Below are positions 54,644 through 62,219 of a DNA stretch of 64,000 nt, one piece after another. The first letter of the stretch is position 1. Every line of letters starts with the position of its first letter. Made by a program: the position numbers and the translations under genes. The notes under the pieces are model-generated. The model was not told the origin of the DNA. It did no database searches and was given only the letters and a program-made list of their open reading frames with translations. Source of the stretch: Acetobacteraceae bacterium B3987 (GTDB taxonomy: Bacteria; Pseudomonadota; Alphaproteobacteria; Acetobacterales; Acetobacteraceae); the NCBI GenBank assembly GCA_026537415.1, contig JAFNMF010000001.1:177571-241570 (forward strand), read 5' to 3'.

Positions 54644-56128
54644 TCAGGCGTCCTTTGCTGGGTGGCTATCATCCATGGTCTGGACAATGCGGCTGGTAGA
54701 ATGGCCGTCCAGAAGGGGGGCAAGACAGACCCGCCCGCCATGCTCTCTGACGATGTCTCCACCCACGACCTCATCTTCCTTATAGTCCGCTCCCTTGACG
54801 AGAACGTCCGGTTTCAGGGCGGCGATGACGTTCAATGGCGTGTCTTCGTCAAACAGGACGACCAGATCGACATGACGTAGGGCACGAATGACGGTAGCCC
54901 GGGCCTGTTCACTCTGGAGAGGGCGGCGGGGGCCTTTCAGCCGTTTGATGGAGGCATCAGTATTGAGGGCAACGATCAGTTTGTCGCCCTGACTGGCGGC
55001 GAACTGGATGAGTGAGACATGACCGGGATGGAGTAGGTCAAAGCAGCCATTCGTTAGCACGACGGAGGCACCGTGCCGTTTCCAGTTTTCCACGATGGTG
55101 CTGGCATCACTCAGGGGCAGGCAGGCTCCGTTATCGGCAATTTCTTCCAGAAGTTTCTGATGCAGTTCGTCTCGGGTGACAAAGGCTGTGCCCAGCTTGC
55201 TGACGGCAATGGCAGCGGCTGTGGTTGCCATGGTGACGGCACTGGCCAGCGGGCGGCCATTGGCGAGGGCACAGGCGATCGTGGCGATGACGGTATCACC
55301 TGCACCGGAGACATCGTAGACTTCCGAAGGATGTGCCCGGCAATGCAGTGGAGCGGCCTTCTGCTGCCAGAGGGTCATGCCCTTTTCGGAGCGTGTGAGG
55401 AGAATGTCACCACCAGTCAGCGGGGCGATGGCGGCGCAGGCCTGTTCCACTTCCTCATCATCCGTCAGTGCCCATGAGGACCCTGCGGGGTTACGGAGGC
55501 CGGCCGAGGCAAGGGCTTTGCCGAGTTCCTGCCGGTTCGGTGTCAGCAGGCTGGCTCCCCGATAGGCGGAGAGGTCAGCCCGTTTGGGGTCCACCAGAAC
55601 AGGAATGTTGTGGGCACGGGCGGCGTCAATGACGGTTTTCAGAACCCGGTCAGACAGGACGCCTTTGGCATAGTCAGAGCATATGAGGATGCGGCTTGTT
55701 TCCAACGCCTTGATGGTGGAAGCGATGAGGGCATCTTCGGTTGTTCGGGAGAAGGGCGTGAGTTTCTCATTATCCAGCCGGACGATCTGCTGCCGCCCGC
55801 TGAGGACACGGGTTTTCGTGATGGTTGTCCAGCTGGCATCCTCCACCAGACCGTCTAGCCGAATGTCTTTCCAGCTTGAAAGGGACTGGCGGAGCGTCTC
55901 GGCGGCCTGATCGGCACCAACGACGCCAATCAGATGGACCGGATGGCCGAGAGCGGCGACATTCACGGCGACATTGGCGGCTCCGCCGGGCGTGGAACGC
56001 TGATGGCTGCTCAGCAGGACCGGAACGGGAGCTTCCGGTGAGATGCGGGTAACGTCCCCGGTGATGTACTGATCCAGCAGCAGATCACCCAGAATGGTAA
56101 TGGCACCGTCATTCAGCGTGTCAGTCAA
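54644..56128 (-). CDS. hldE: Bifunctional heptose 7-phosphate kinase / heptose 1-phosphate adenylyltransferase
   Basis: 494 residues. The N-terminal ribokinase-type domain (about 1-320) has PGGAANVAVNVAALG and the catalytic SGAGDTVIA (about 270). The C-terminal nucleotidyltransferase domain (about 345-494) opens with LTNGCFDLLHPGHVSLI. It phosphorylates and then adenylylates D-glycero-beta-D-manno-heptose for the LPS inner core. It leads a two-gene minus-strand unit with the AGE isomerase. Confidence 0.97.
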   Translation of the reverse strand: MTDTLNDGAITILGDLLLDQYITGDVTRISPEAPVPVLLSSHQRSTPGGAANVAVNVAALGHPVHLIGVVGADQAAETLRQSLSSWKDIRLDGLVEDASWTTITKTRVLSGRQQIVRLDNEKLTPFSRTTEDALIASTIKALETSRILICSDYAKGVLSDRVLKTVIDAARAHNIPVLVDPKRADLSAYRGASLLTPNRQELGKALASAGLRNPAGSSWALTDDEEVEQACAAIAPLTGGDILLTRSEKGMTLWQQKAAPLHCRAHPSEVYDVSGAGDTVIATIACALANGRPLASAVTMATTAAAIAVSKLGTAFVTRDELHQKLLEEIADNGACLPLSDASTIVENWKRHGASVVLTNGCFDLLHPGHVSLIQFAASQGDKLIVALNTDASIKRLKGPRRPLQSEQARATVIRALRHVDLVVLFDEDTPLNVIAALKPDVLVKGADYKEDEVVGGDIVREHGGRVCLAPLLDGHSTSRIVQTMDDSHPAKDA

Positions 56129-56212
56129 AAAACGTTCCTCCTCTCAGGAGACAGCATGGCCTGAGGGAAAAGTTTAGGATGTTTTTACCGCTCTGTCGTC
56201 AGGGAAAGGGTA

Positions 56213-56242
56213 ATAATTCAGTGTGACGAAACGCTGAATTAT
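56213..56242 (-). other. 12-bp A/T-rich stem-loop between truA and hldE
   Basis: ATAATTCAGTGT at 56213-56224 pairs with ACGCTGAATTAT at 56231-56242 with one T-G pair, leaving a six-base loop. It lies 15 bases behind the truA stop on the minus strand and about 85 bases before hldE. No T run follows. It may be an end of the def-fmt-truA transcript or an operator for hldE. Confidence 0.5.
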
Positions 56243-56256
56243 CCTGTCAGGCTGCC

Positions 56257-57048
56257 TTATTGCCGGAAAGGATCATCCGGATAGCCGACATCCATCAGGC
56301 ACAGTCCATCAGGAGGGGCGGTAGGGCCAGCCTTGCAGCGGTCACGGGCTTCCAGTGCTTCTTTCACACGGTCGGGATGCCATTGATGATGGCCGACCAG
56401 TGCCAGCGTCCCGACCATGTTGCGGACCTGATGATGCAGGAAGGACCGGGCCTGAACATCCACATACACATACTCGCCGGAGCGGGTGATGGTGAGTTCA
56501 TCCAATGTCCGCAGGGCGTCACGGGCCTGACAGGCTGCTGCCCGGAAGGAGGTGAAGTCATGACCACCCAGCAGATGGTTGGCTCCTTCCTGCATGGCCT
56601 CAATATCCAGCGGGGCACGGATATGCCAGACGAATCCTTCCTGTATGGCAGGACGGGCCGGACGATTAAGGATGGTATAGCGGTACCGCCGCCATGTGGC
56701 GGAGAAGCGGGCATTCCAGCCTTCAGGGGCCGGGGCGGCTTCCAGAATGGAAATGGGATGGGGCTTCAAATGATAACCGATGGCATCCCGCACGGCCTTG
56801 CGGCTGAGAGGGGCATCTTCCGGAAAATCCAGATGGGCCACCAACCCCGCAGCATGAACACCCGAATCCGTCCGTCCTGCCGTTACGCTGCTGACCTTGC
56901 GGCCCTGCGTGAGATGTTCAGCGGCTTCCTCAATGAGCTGCTGGACGGAGAGGCCACTTTTCTGGCGTTGCCAGCCAACATAAGGCCGCCCGTCAAACTC
57001 GATGCGAATGGCCCAGCGGCTGATGCCGGGTGGGGCGGCGTCAGTCAA
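56257..57048 (-). CDS. truA: tRNA pseudouridine(38-40) synthase with TTG start
   Basis: 263 residues. The catalytic aspartate D61 lies in AGRTDSGVHAAG, and FLHHQVRNMVGTL is the conserved C-terminal motif. It makes pseudouridine at positions 38-40 in the tRNA anticodon arm. No ATG is available at the N-terminus: TTG 57048 is preceded by AGAGGG and overlaps the fmt stop by 8 bases. def-fmt-truA form one unit. Confidence 0.95.
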   Translation of the reverse strand: MTDAAPPGISRWAIRIEFDGRPYVGWQRQKSGLSVQQLIEEAAEHLTQGRKVSSVTAGRTDSGVHAAGLVAHLDFPEDAPLSRKAVRDAIGYHLKPHPISILEAAPAPEGWNARFSATWRRYRYTILNRPARPAIQEGFVWHIRAPLDIEAMQEGANHLLGGHDFTSFRAAACQARDALRTLDELTITRSGEYVYVDVQARSFLHHQVRNMVGTLALVGHHQWHPDRVKEALEARDRCKAGPTAPPDGLCLMDVGYPDDPFRQ

Positions 57049-57973
57049 GGCGCATCCCTCTGGTCAGTTTCGTACCACGGAGGAAGGCATCTCGCTCCAT
57101 CATGGCCCGTCCCGGTTTCTGGATGTACTCAATCCGCAGACAGCCCGTGCCGCAGGCAATGGTCAGCCTGTCATCCAGCACGGTACCCGGAGCCGGTGAA
57201 TCCGCCAGAAGGGCGGCAGCGTCCGTCTCTTCGGGAAGGCTGACGGCCCCGATGCGGTAGGTCTGGCCTTCCAGAAGGGTGTAACTTCCTGGCCATGGAA
57301 TGAAGGCCCGTACCTGACGTTCGATTTCCACGGCGGAACGGGTCCAGTCAATCTGTCCGTCCTTACGCTCCAGCCGGGGGGCGTAGCAGCTTCGGGAATC
57401 GTCTTGAGGAACGGGAATAGGTTGCTCTCTCAGGGCACGGACGATCAGACGGGCACCGATTTCTGCCAGACGGTCATGTAGGCTGCCTGCTGTGTCTTCG
57501 GGAGTGATGAGGGTGGCCTCGGAAAGAATGACTGCACCTGTATCCAGCCCTTTATCCATCTGCATGATGCAGACGCCACTTTCTGCATCACCAGCCCGGA
57601 TGGCGGACTGGATGGGAGACGCACCTCGCCAGCGGGGGAGGAGGCTGGCATGAATGTTCAGGCAGCCCAGTCGTGGGGCGTTCAGGATGGCTTCTGGCAG
57701 GATGAGGCCGTAAGCCGCCACGATAGCGGCATCGGCGCCCAGTTCCTGAAAGAAGGCCAGCTCTTCCTCATTGCGGCGCAGTTTTTCGGGTGTGCGGACG
57801 GGGATGCCAAGAGCATCGGCAGCCTCATGCACAGGCTGCCGCCGCAGGGCCTTGCCTCGTCCTGCCGGGCGGGGAGGCTGGGTATAAACGGCAACAACCT
57901 CATGGCCCGCATCTATCAGGCCATGAAGGGCCGGAACGGAAAAATCCGGCGAACCCATGAAGATGAGGCGCAT
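57041..57973 (-). CDS. fmt: Methionyl-tRNA formyltransferase
   Basis: 310 residues. FMGSPDFSVPAL opens the Rossmann domain. The catalytic Asn and His lie in LNIHASLLPRWRGASPIQ, and the Asp in MDKGLDTG. The C-terminal OB domain is complete. It formylates initiator Met-tRNA, working with the deformylase encoded six bases upstream. The Shine-Dalgarno is GGAGACGG. Confidence 0.97.
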   Translation of the reverse strand: MRLIFMGSPDFSVPALHGLIDAGHEVVAVYTQPPRPAGRGKALRRQPVHEAADALGIPVRTPEKLRRNEEELAFFQELGADAAIVAAYGLILPEAILNAPRLGCLNIHASLLPRWRGASPIQSAIRAGDAESGVCIMQMDKGLDTGAVILSEATLITPEDTAGSLHDRLAEIGARLIVRALREQPIPVPQDDSRSCYAPRLERKDGQIDWTRSAVEIERQVRAFIPWPGSYTLLEGQTYRIGAVSLPEETDAAALLADSPAPGTVLDDRLTIACGTGCLRIEYIQKPGRAMMERDAFLRGTKLTRGMRLD

Positions 57974-57978
57974 GGTGC

Positions 57979-58530
57979 TTACCGTCTCCGCTTTTGTTCC
58001 TTGGCTAGACGCCGCATAATCATGTTGCGCTTCAGGGACGAGAGATGGTCGACAAACAGGATGCCATCTAGATGGTCGATTTCATGCTGGATGCAGGTTG
58101 CTAGCAGGTCGGAGGCTTCCTGCTCGATGGTCTGACCATCCAGATCACGGTAGCGGACACGGATGGATTCCGGTCGGATGACCTCAGCATACTGGTTGGG
58201 CAGGGAGAGGCAGCCTTCTTCCCGAGCTGCCAGTGTCTCGGAGGAATCGATGATTTCTGGGTTGATGAGAACCATCGGGTTGCGGGGTTCATCCTCACGG
58301 GCGACATCGACCAGCACGAAACGCTGGCTGATTCCTACCTGTGGGGCGGCTAGTCCAATGCCGGGGGCCTTATACATGGCTGAGAACATGCCCGGCAGGG
58401 CTTCGCGAATGGCGGCCATGTCTTCCGGGCGAACCTCATGGGCCACCTGACTCAACACGGGCTGGGGGGCAACAAGGATTGATGTCGGGGCGATGTCATC
58501 AAGCCTGTCAAGAAACTCTAAATTCTTCAT
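57979..58530 (-). CDS. def: Peptide deformylase
   Basis: 183 residues. All three motifs are present: GIGLAAPQVG, EEGCLSLP with the metal cysteine, and QHEIDHLDG with the two histidines and catalytic Glu. It removes the formyl group from nascent proteins. It is the first gene of def-fmt-truA, and its promoter must lie in the region shared with the divergent Hsp20 gene. Confidence 0.97.
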   Translation of the reverse strand: MKNLEFLDRLDDIAPTSILVAPQPVLSQVAHEVRPEDMAAIREALPGMFSAMYKAPGIGLAAPQVGISQRFVLVDVAREDEPRNPMVLINPEIIDSSETLAAREEGCLSLPNQYAEVIRPESIRVRYRDLDGQTIEQEASDLLATCIQHEIDHLDGILFVDHLSSLKRNMIMRRLAKEQKRRR

Positions 58531-58598
58531 AGCTGAGTATGTTAGCGGCTGATGATGGGTAATTCCAGCCTGTTCTTTGTGCGGCAGAAGGTGGGCGA

Positions 58599-58629
58599 CC
58601 CTTGTATCAGGAGGGGCTTGACCTCATAT
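58599..58629 (+). promoter_or_regulatory. Candidate RpoH (sigma32) heat-shock promoter
   Basis: CCCTTGTAT at 58599-58607 resembles the -35 box (CCCTTGAA). After 14 bases CCTCATAT at 58622-58629 resembles the -10 box CCCCATNT with one change. The transcript would start near 58636, just ahead of the thermometer-like leader. Confidence 0.5.
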
Positions 58630-58635
58630 CTGCTC

Positions 58636-58707
58636 ATGTGGGTGATGCCTCATGAGGGTTGCCTGCCTGTATTCACGTCTCGCTCCTTGAGGAGGCATCG
58701 TAACGTC
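58636..58707 (+). promoter_or_regulatory. ROSE-like RNA thermometer in the Hsp20 leader
   Basis: The leader ends in the signature of ROSE elements. TCGCT at 58680-58684 (the conserved UYGCU) faces the Shine-Dalgarno AGGAGG at 58690-58695: CTCC pairs with GGAG around a TTGA loop, and G58682 faces G58695, as in the known G-G pair of ROSE hairpins. Outer ACGT/ACGT pairing (58675-58678 with 58703-58706) can extend the helix. Further pairing (GTGA with TCAC, CCT with AGG) lies upstream. Such leaders hide the ribosome site at normal temperature and melt on heat shock. They are known upstream of small heat-shock genes in Alpha- and Gammaproteobacteria. Confidence 0.65.
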
Positions 58708-59232
58708 ATGTCGTCATCTGGACGCCTTTTCACGTCCCCCATGTTTCTGGGGTTTGATCATCTGGAACAAATGCTTGAACGGGCATCAAAAACTGCATCG
58801 GACGGGTATCCGCCTTATAATATTGAACAGCTGAGTCGTACGGCCTTGCGTATCACGCTAGCCGTGGCTGGGTTTGTTATGGATGATCTTCAGATTACTC
58901 AGGAAGACAACCAATTGGTCATTCGGGGGCGGCAGGCGGATGATACGCAGGGCCGTGTCTTCCTGCATCGGGGGATTGCTGCCCGGCAGTTTCATAAGGC
59001 ATTTGTGCTGGCAGAAGGGATCGAGATTGCTGGTGCGTGGCTGGATAATGGTCTTTTGCATATCGACCTGCATCGCCCGGAACCAGAAGTGCGTGTGAAG
59101 CATATTGTCATCAAACAGGGTAGTTCTGACGGGGCTGTGCCGCCGCCATCTTCGTCATTGGCAACTCGTGATGTAGAGTTGGCCCGTGACCTTTCGCCCG
59201 TTACGGAGGACGAGCCTTTTGGCCGGGAATGA
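58708..59232 (+). CDS. Small heat-shock protein, Hsp20 (IbpA) family
   Basis: 174 residues from ATG 58708 (MSSSGRLFTSPMFLGFDHLEQ, family start); earlier in-frame starts would read through the thermometer. The alpha-crystallin domain (about 38-140) has YNIEQLSRTALRITLAVAGF and the strand LVIRGRQ, and LLHIDLHRPEPE replaces the canonical GxLxL region. A Pro/Ser-rich tail follows. It binds unfolded proteins without ATP. Control by RpoH and a ROSE-type leader is inferred from the upstream sequence. Confidence 0.93.
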   Translation: MSSSGRLFTSPMFLGFDHLEQMLERASKTASDGYPPYNIEQLSRTALRITLAVAGFVMDDLQITQEDNQLVIRGRQADDTQGRVFLHRGIAARQFHKAFVLAEGIEIAGAWLDNGLLHIDLHRPEPEVRVKHIVIKQGSSDGAVPPPSSSLATRDVELARDLSPVTEDEPFGRE

Positions 59233-59272
59233 TGAGAGAAAAAGCTTCGCCAGTGATAGGCTGGCGGAGGAC

Positions 59273-59482
59273 ATGCAGGAACGTGCCCGTGCTATGACAG
59301 GGGCAGAGTTACGAAGTTGGGGTATGAAGGAGGTCGCCTATTTTCGTCCCATTACGCATGAGGGCACCACGCTGATCGCCATTCATGCAGCGGACGGAAC
59401 GCCCGTTTGCATCACCGAGGATGAGGATAGTGCGGTAGATGCCATCCTTGAACAGGATATGGTGCCGACTTTCCTGCAATGA
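59273..59482 (+). CDS. DUF1150-family protein
   Basis: 69 residues from ATG 59273, which has GGAGG just upstream; an in-frame GTG at 59186 would overlap the Hsp20 gene. The pattern LRSWGMKEVAYFRPI, IAIHAADGTPV and the acidic helix are typical of the small alphaproteobacterial DUF1150 proteins. These commonly sit directly behind an Hsp20 gene, as here. The function is unknown; a role with the chaperone is suggested only by the pairing. Confidence 0.82.
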   Translation: MQERARAMTGAELRSWGMKEVAYFRPITHEGTTLIAIHAADGTPVCITEDEDSAVDAILEQDMVPTFLQ

Positions 59483-59494
59483 AGGTGCGTGGGG

Positions 59495-59704
59495 TTACGG
59501 CTTATCATGCCTTTTGTAGCGTTGATTGACCCAGTAAACGCACCCGTAGGCGAGGGCTGATATAAGGCCCGTGTTCGTTAATGCTGAAAACTCGCCCAAT
59601 GTGGTGTCGAGATGGGTTGCCAATCCATCGGCAACGAGGCCTGCACACCGTACGATGGCGCAATACAGGCAGACTAATGCCAGTTCATACAGGAACTTTC
59701 TCAC
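59495..59704 (-). CDS. Small two-helix membrane protein of unknown function
   Basis: 69 residues from GTG 59704, which is preceded by GGAGG with four bases spacing. Two hydrophobic stretches (about 4-26 and 44-58) are separated by a polar loop, and the tail is basic (NQRYKRHDKP). The frame continues upstream to 59941, but that part is antisense-like noise inside lptB. It lies about 100 bases behind lptB on the same strand. No family recognised. Confidence 0.5.
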   Translation of the reverse strand: MRKFLYELALVCLYCAIVRCAGLVADGLATHLDTTLGEFSALTNTGLISALAYGCVYWVNQRYKRHDKP

Positions 59705-59769
59705 ATCGCCTCCATCGGGGAGGCCGTAGCAGAATGTGGTTACGGCTTCCGTTCTTCCCCGGAGACGAG

Positions 59770-59785
59770 ATTGTACCTGTACAAT
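59770..59785. promoter_or_regulatory. 16-bp palindrome, operator-like
   Basis: ATTGTAC-CT-GTACAAT is a perfect 7-2-7 inverted repeat. It lies between lptB and the small membrane protein gene, 66 bases before the GTG of the latter. The symmetry and size suit a dimeric repressor site or a very small RNA hairpin. I do not recognise the regulator. Confidence 0.4.
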
Positions 59786-59807
59786 ATGGCGACTAAGAGC
59801 CTTTTCG

Positions 59808-60554
59808 TTACAGGGAGAAATTTTCTCCCAGATAGACCCGGCGTACGTCTTCATTGGCAACGATGGCTTCTGGCGTTCCTTCCATGAGAACACGTCCGCC
59901 ATGCAGGATGTAAGCCCGGTCGATGACCTCCAGCGTTTCACGGACGTTGTGGTCCGTAATTAGCACGCCAATACCACGGTCCTTCAGGTGGGACACAAGG
60001 GCACGGATTTCGCTGACAGCAATCGGGTCGATACCGGCCAGAGGCTCATCCAGAAGGATGTAGTTGGGCTGGCTCGCCAGCGCACGGGCAATCTCAAGGC
60101 GGCGACGTTCACCACCTGAAAGAGCCAGAGCAGGGGAGTGGCGCAGACGGGTAATACCGAACTCTGCCAGAAGGCCATCCAGCATAGCCTGTCGTTTATC
60201 CCGGTCTTTCTCGACAGCTTCCAGTGCGACAAGAATATTCTGCTCGACATTCAGGCCCCGGAAGATGCTGGCTTCCTGTGGTAGATAGCCGACTCCCAGC
60301 CGTGCCCGTCGATACATGGGCAGGGGGGTGATGTCTGCACCATCTAGCGTGATGCTGCCCATGTCTGTCTGCACCAGCCCGACAATCATGTAAAAGCTGG
60401 TCGTTTTCCCGGCACCGTTCGGGCCAAGTAGACCAACAGCTTCACCACGCTGCACGTGGAGGGATACATCGTGGACGACGGTACGCTTTTTGTAGCTTTT
60501 CCCGATGCCTTTGGCTGCCAGTCCCGGTTTATCCTGATTGTCTTGCATGGTCAT
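59808..60554 (-). CDS. lptB: LPS export ABC transporter ATP-binding protein LptB
   Basis: 248 residues. Walker A GPNGAGKTT (about 44-52), signature LSGGERRR, Walker B YILLDEP and the switch histidine in LITDHNVRET are present. LptB powers extraction of LPS by LptFGC from the inner membrane. An ATGA overlap with lptA couples them. The expected rpoN or hpf neighbour behind lptB is absent. Confidence 0.97.
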   Translation of the reverse strand: MTMQDNQDKPGLAAKGIGKSYKKRTVVHDVSLHVQRGEAVGLLGPNGAGKTTSFYMIVGLVQTDMGSITLDGADITPLPMYRRARLGVGYLPQEASIFRGLNVEQNILVALEAVEKDRDKRQAMLDGLLAEFGITRLRHSPALALSGGERRRLEIARALASQPNYILLDEPLAGIDPIAVSEIRALVSHLKDRGIGVLITDHNVRETLEVIDRAYILHGGRVLMEGTPEAIVANEDVRRVYLGENFSL

Positions 60555-61471
60555 TTACCTGCCTCATTGGGAACGATCAGTCCCTGTACGGGGTCGCTGG
60601 AGCCGGACAGCATATGGGAGATGCCAGTCCTTAGATTCACAATGGCCTGAGACCCGTTATTCTGATTCTGCCCCTGTGTGACACGAACATGACCGATCAG
60701 TCGTGCGAGTTCAGGCCCAGCTAGATAGACGCCACGGTCCCCGGTGGCTGTCTGGCGATCTGTGCGGATAACGACATGGCCCCAGCCATAGGCCCGATCC
60801 AGATTGCCGCTTTTTGACTTCTTGCTACCGGCTGTTTGGTTGGCCTTATTGGCGGCTTTCTGAGCATCAGAAAGTTCCACAGCTTGCATGACATCAGCGG
60901 TAATCCGCTTTCCATCACTGGTATTTACAGTCGCATCCCCCCAGCCGATGGAGACACGGCTCTGTGGGTGATACTCCACGAGGTCCCGGGCCGTCATAAG
61001 CTGGTGGGGGGTGGTGAATTTCATGGCTTTGCCTGTCATCAGCAGGACGCTTTTATCGACGTCATACAGCCCATGATCCCCCCAGCCCTGATCTTCCAGA
61101 TTATAGATATGGACATGGCCAAAGGCTTCGACACGGTACAGCTCCATGTCATCACTGCCACCAGTTTTCTGACCGTCACCGGTGTTGCCAGCCTGTTTTT
61201 TCGGGCGGAGATACCCGACGAGCGTATCGGCATCGACTGTCATGTCGCCCCGCTGGGCACGGGCCCCGCCGGTGAGGGTAACGGTCTGGCGGTTATGGTC
61301 GTAGATTTCTTCTTTTTTCCAGAAAAGATGAACGACCTGCCCATGTGCTTGGTCCTGAGGTCCGGTTTCCGCCGCTATGGCAGCGGCAGAAGGTGTCAGA
61401 GCCTCGGCCAGAAGGAGACCGGCAGCAGCGAGAAAAGCATGAGGGCGGGAGAAAACAGGGAGACGCATCAT
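60551..61471 (-). CDS. lptA: LPS transport periplasmic protein LptA
   Basis: 306 residues from ATG 61471 (AAGGAAG upstream); the frame opens earlier but the signal peptide starts here (about 8-34). The LptA/OstA beta-jellyroll shows VTLTGGARAQRGDMTVDADTL and later VRVTQGQNQNN. It is larger than E. coli LptA (185 residues), with a lysine- and glycine-rich insertion around 150-160. It bridges inner and outer membranes in LPS export. It lies between lptC and lptB. Confidence 0.93.
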   Translation of the reverse strand: MMRLPVFSRPHAFLAAAGLLLAEALTPSAAAIAAETGPQDQAHGQVVHLFWKKEEIYDHNRQTVTLTGGARAQRGDMTVDADTLVGYLRPKKQAGNTGDGQKTGGSDDMELYRVEAFGHVHIYNLEDQGWGDHGLYDVDKSVLLMTGKAMKFTTPHQLMTARDLVEYHPQSRVSIGWGDATVNTSDGKRITADVMQAVELSDAQKAANKANQTAGSKKSKSGNLDRAYGWGHVVIRTDRQTATGDRGVYLAGPELARLIGHVRVTQGQNQNNGSQAIVNLRTGISHMLSGSSDPVQGLIVPNEAGK

Positions 61472-61478
61472 GCTTCCT

Positions 61479-62219
61479 TTATGGGCTGTTCGGCGTGGCG
61501 GGAGAAGAGGGGACGGGTGATAAATCCTCAAAATGATCTGTTCGCCCGGAGCCGAGGAATTGGAGAGTGTCTGTCCGTTGATCCATGAAGGCCCCTTCGG
61601 CGTCCTGTTTGCCAAAGGGCCCTTCAGCATGAACCCAGTCATGCGTAGCAATTACTTCCTGCGGTAGGTCAATATCGGCAGAAGGACTATTCAGCAGGAC
61701 ACCATCGCTGCGGTAAATCACGACATGGCCGTTCAGTGTTAGCGTCTGTTCATGCTGAAGGTACATGCCATTATCTGCCCGGGCATGAACCCATTGCCGG
61801 TTGTGGAGCATGATGTCGGCCTCAGGCTCGGTCATATCGATACGGTCCGAATCACTCTGCTGGGCGATACGGGCTGTGATGGTGTAGGGGCGGCCATGCG
61901 AATCGATATCGTGATAGGCGGCATGTTCCATCATGCCGCTATCCGTATGGGCATGACGCATGCTGGCCAGAATGGCACTGTTCTGATGGATCAGGTGGTT
62001 GATTTCCGGCCATACGCCGACCGAAACGAGCAGGAAAATGGCAAGGCCGGGAAGCCCCCATTTGGCTCGTTTCAGCAGCAGGGTCCGCTTGGCCATAGCT
62101 TCAGCTGAAGGAGGCGTGCGCTTTTTGGCCATAGCCTCTTGTCGTAGGGCGTCCAGCTGGCGTGTTTTTTCCAGACGATCCGGGTCAAAATCATCCCGGT
62201 TAGGGGGCAATGTACTCAT
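61479..62219 (-). CDS. lptC: LPS export system protein LptC
   Basis: 246 residues. A cytoplasmic N-terminus of about 55 residues precedes one membrane helix (about 56-72), then the periplasmic jellyroll with ADIMLHNRQWVHARADNGMY and LTLNGHVVIYRSDG. It passes LPS to LptA. The start overlaps the kdsD stop by four bases, and lptA begins seven bases behind its stop. Confidence 0.93.
   Translation of the reverse strand: MSTLPPNRDDFDPDRLEKTRQLDALRQEAMAKKRTPPSAEAMAKRTLLLKRAKWGLPGLAIFLLVSVGVWPEINHLIHQNSAILASMRHAHTDSGMMEHAAYHDIDSHGRPYTITARIAQQSDSDRIDMTEPEADIMLHNRQWVHARADNGMYLQHEQTLTLNGHVVIYRSDGVLLNSPSADIDLPQEVIATHDWVHAEGPFGKQDAEGAFMDQRTDTLQFLGSGRTDHFEDLSPVPSSPATPNSP

Noticed and set aside
58552-58707. 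Upstream start of the Hsp20 gene giving 226 residues
   Set aside because: The extension reads through the promoter and thermometer-like hairpin, and the family-typical N-terminus begins at 58708.
59705-59941. N-terminal extension of the small membrane protein behind lptB
   Set aside because: This part overlaps lptB in another frame and has the composition of a shadow frame; a GTG with a ribosome site at 59704 explains the rest.
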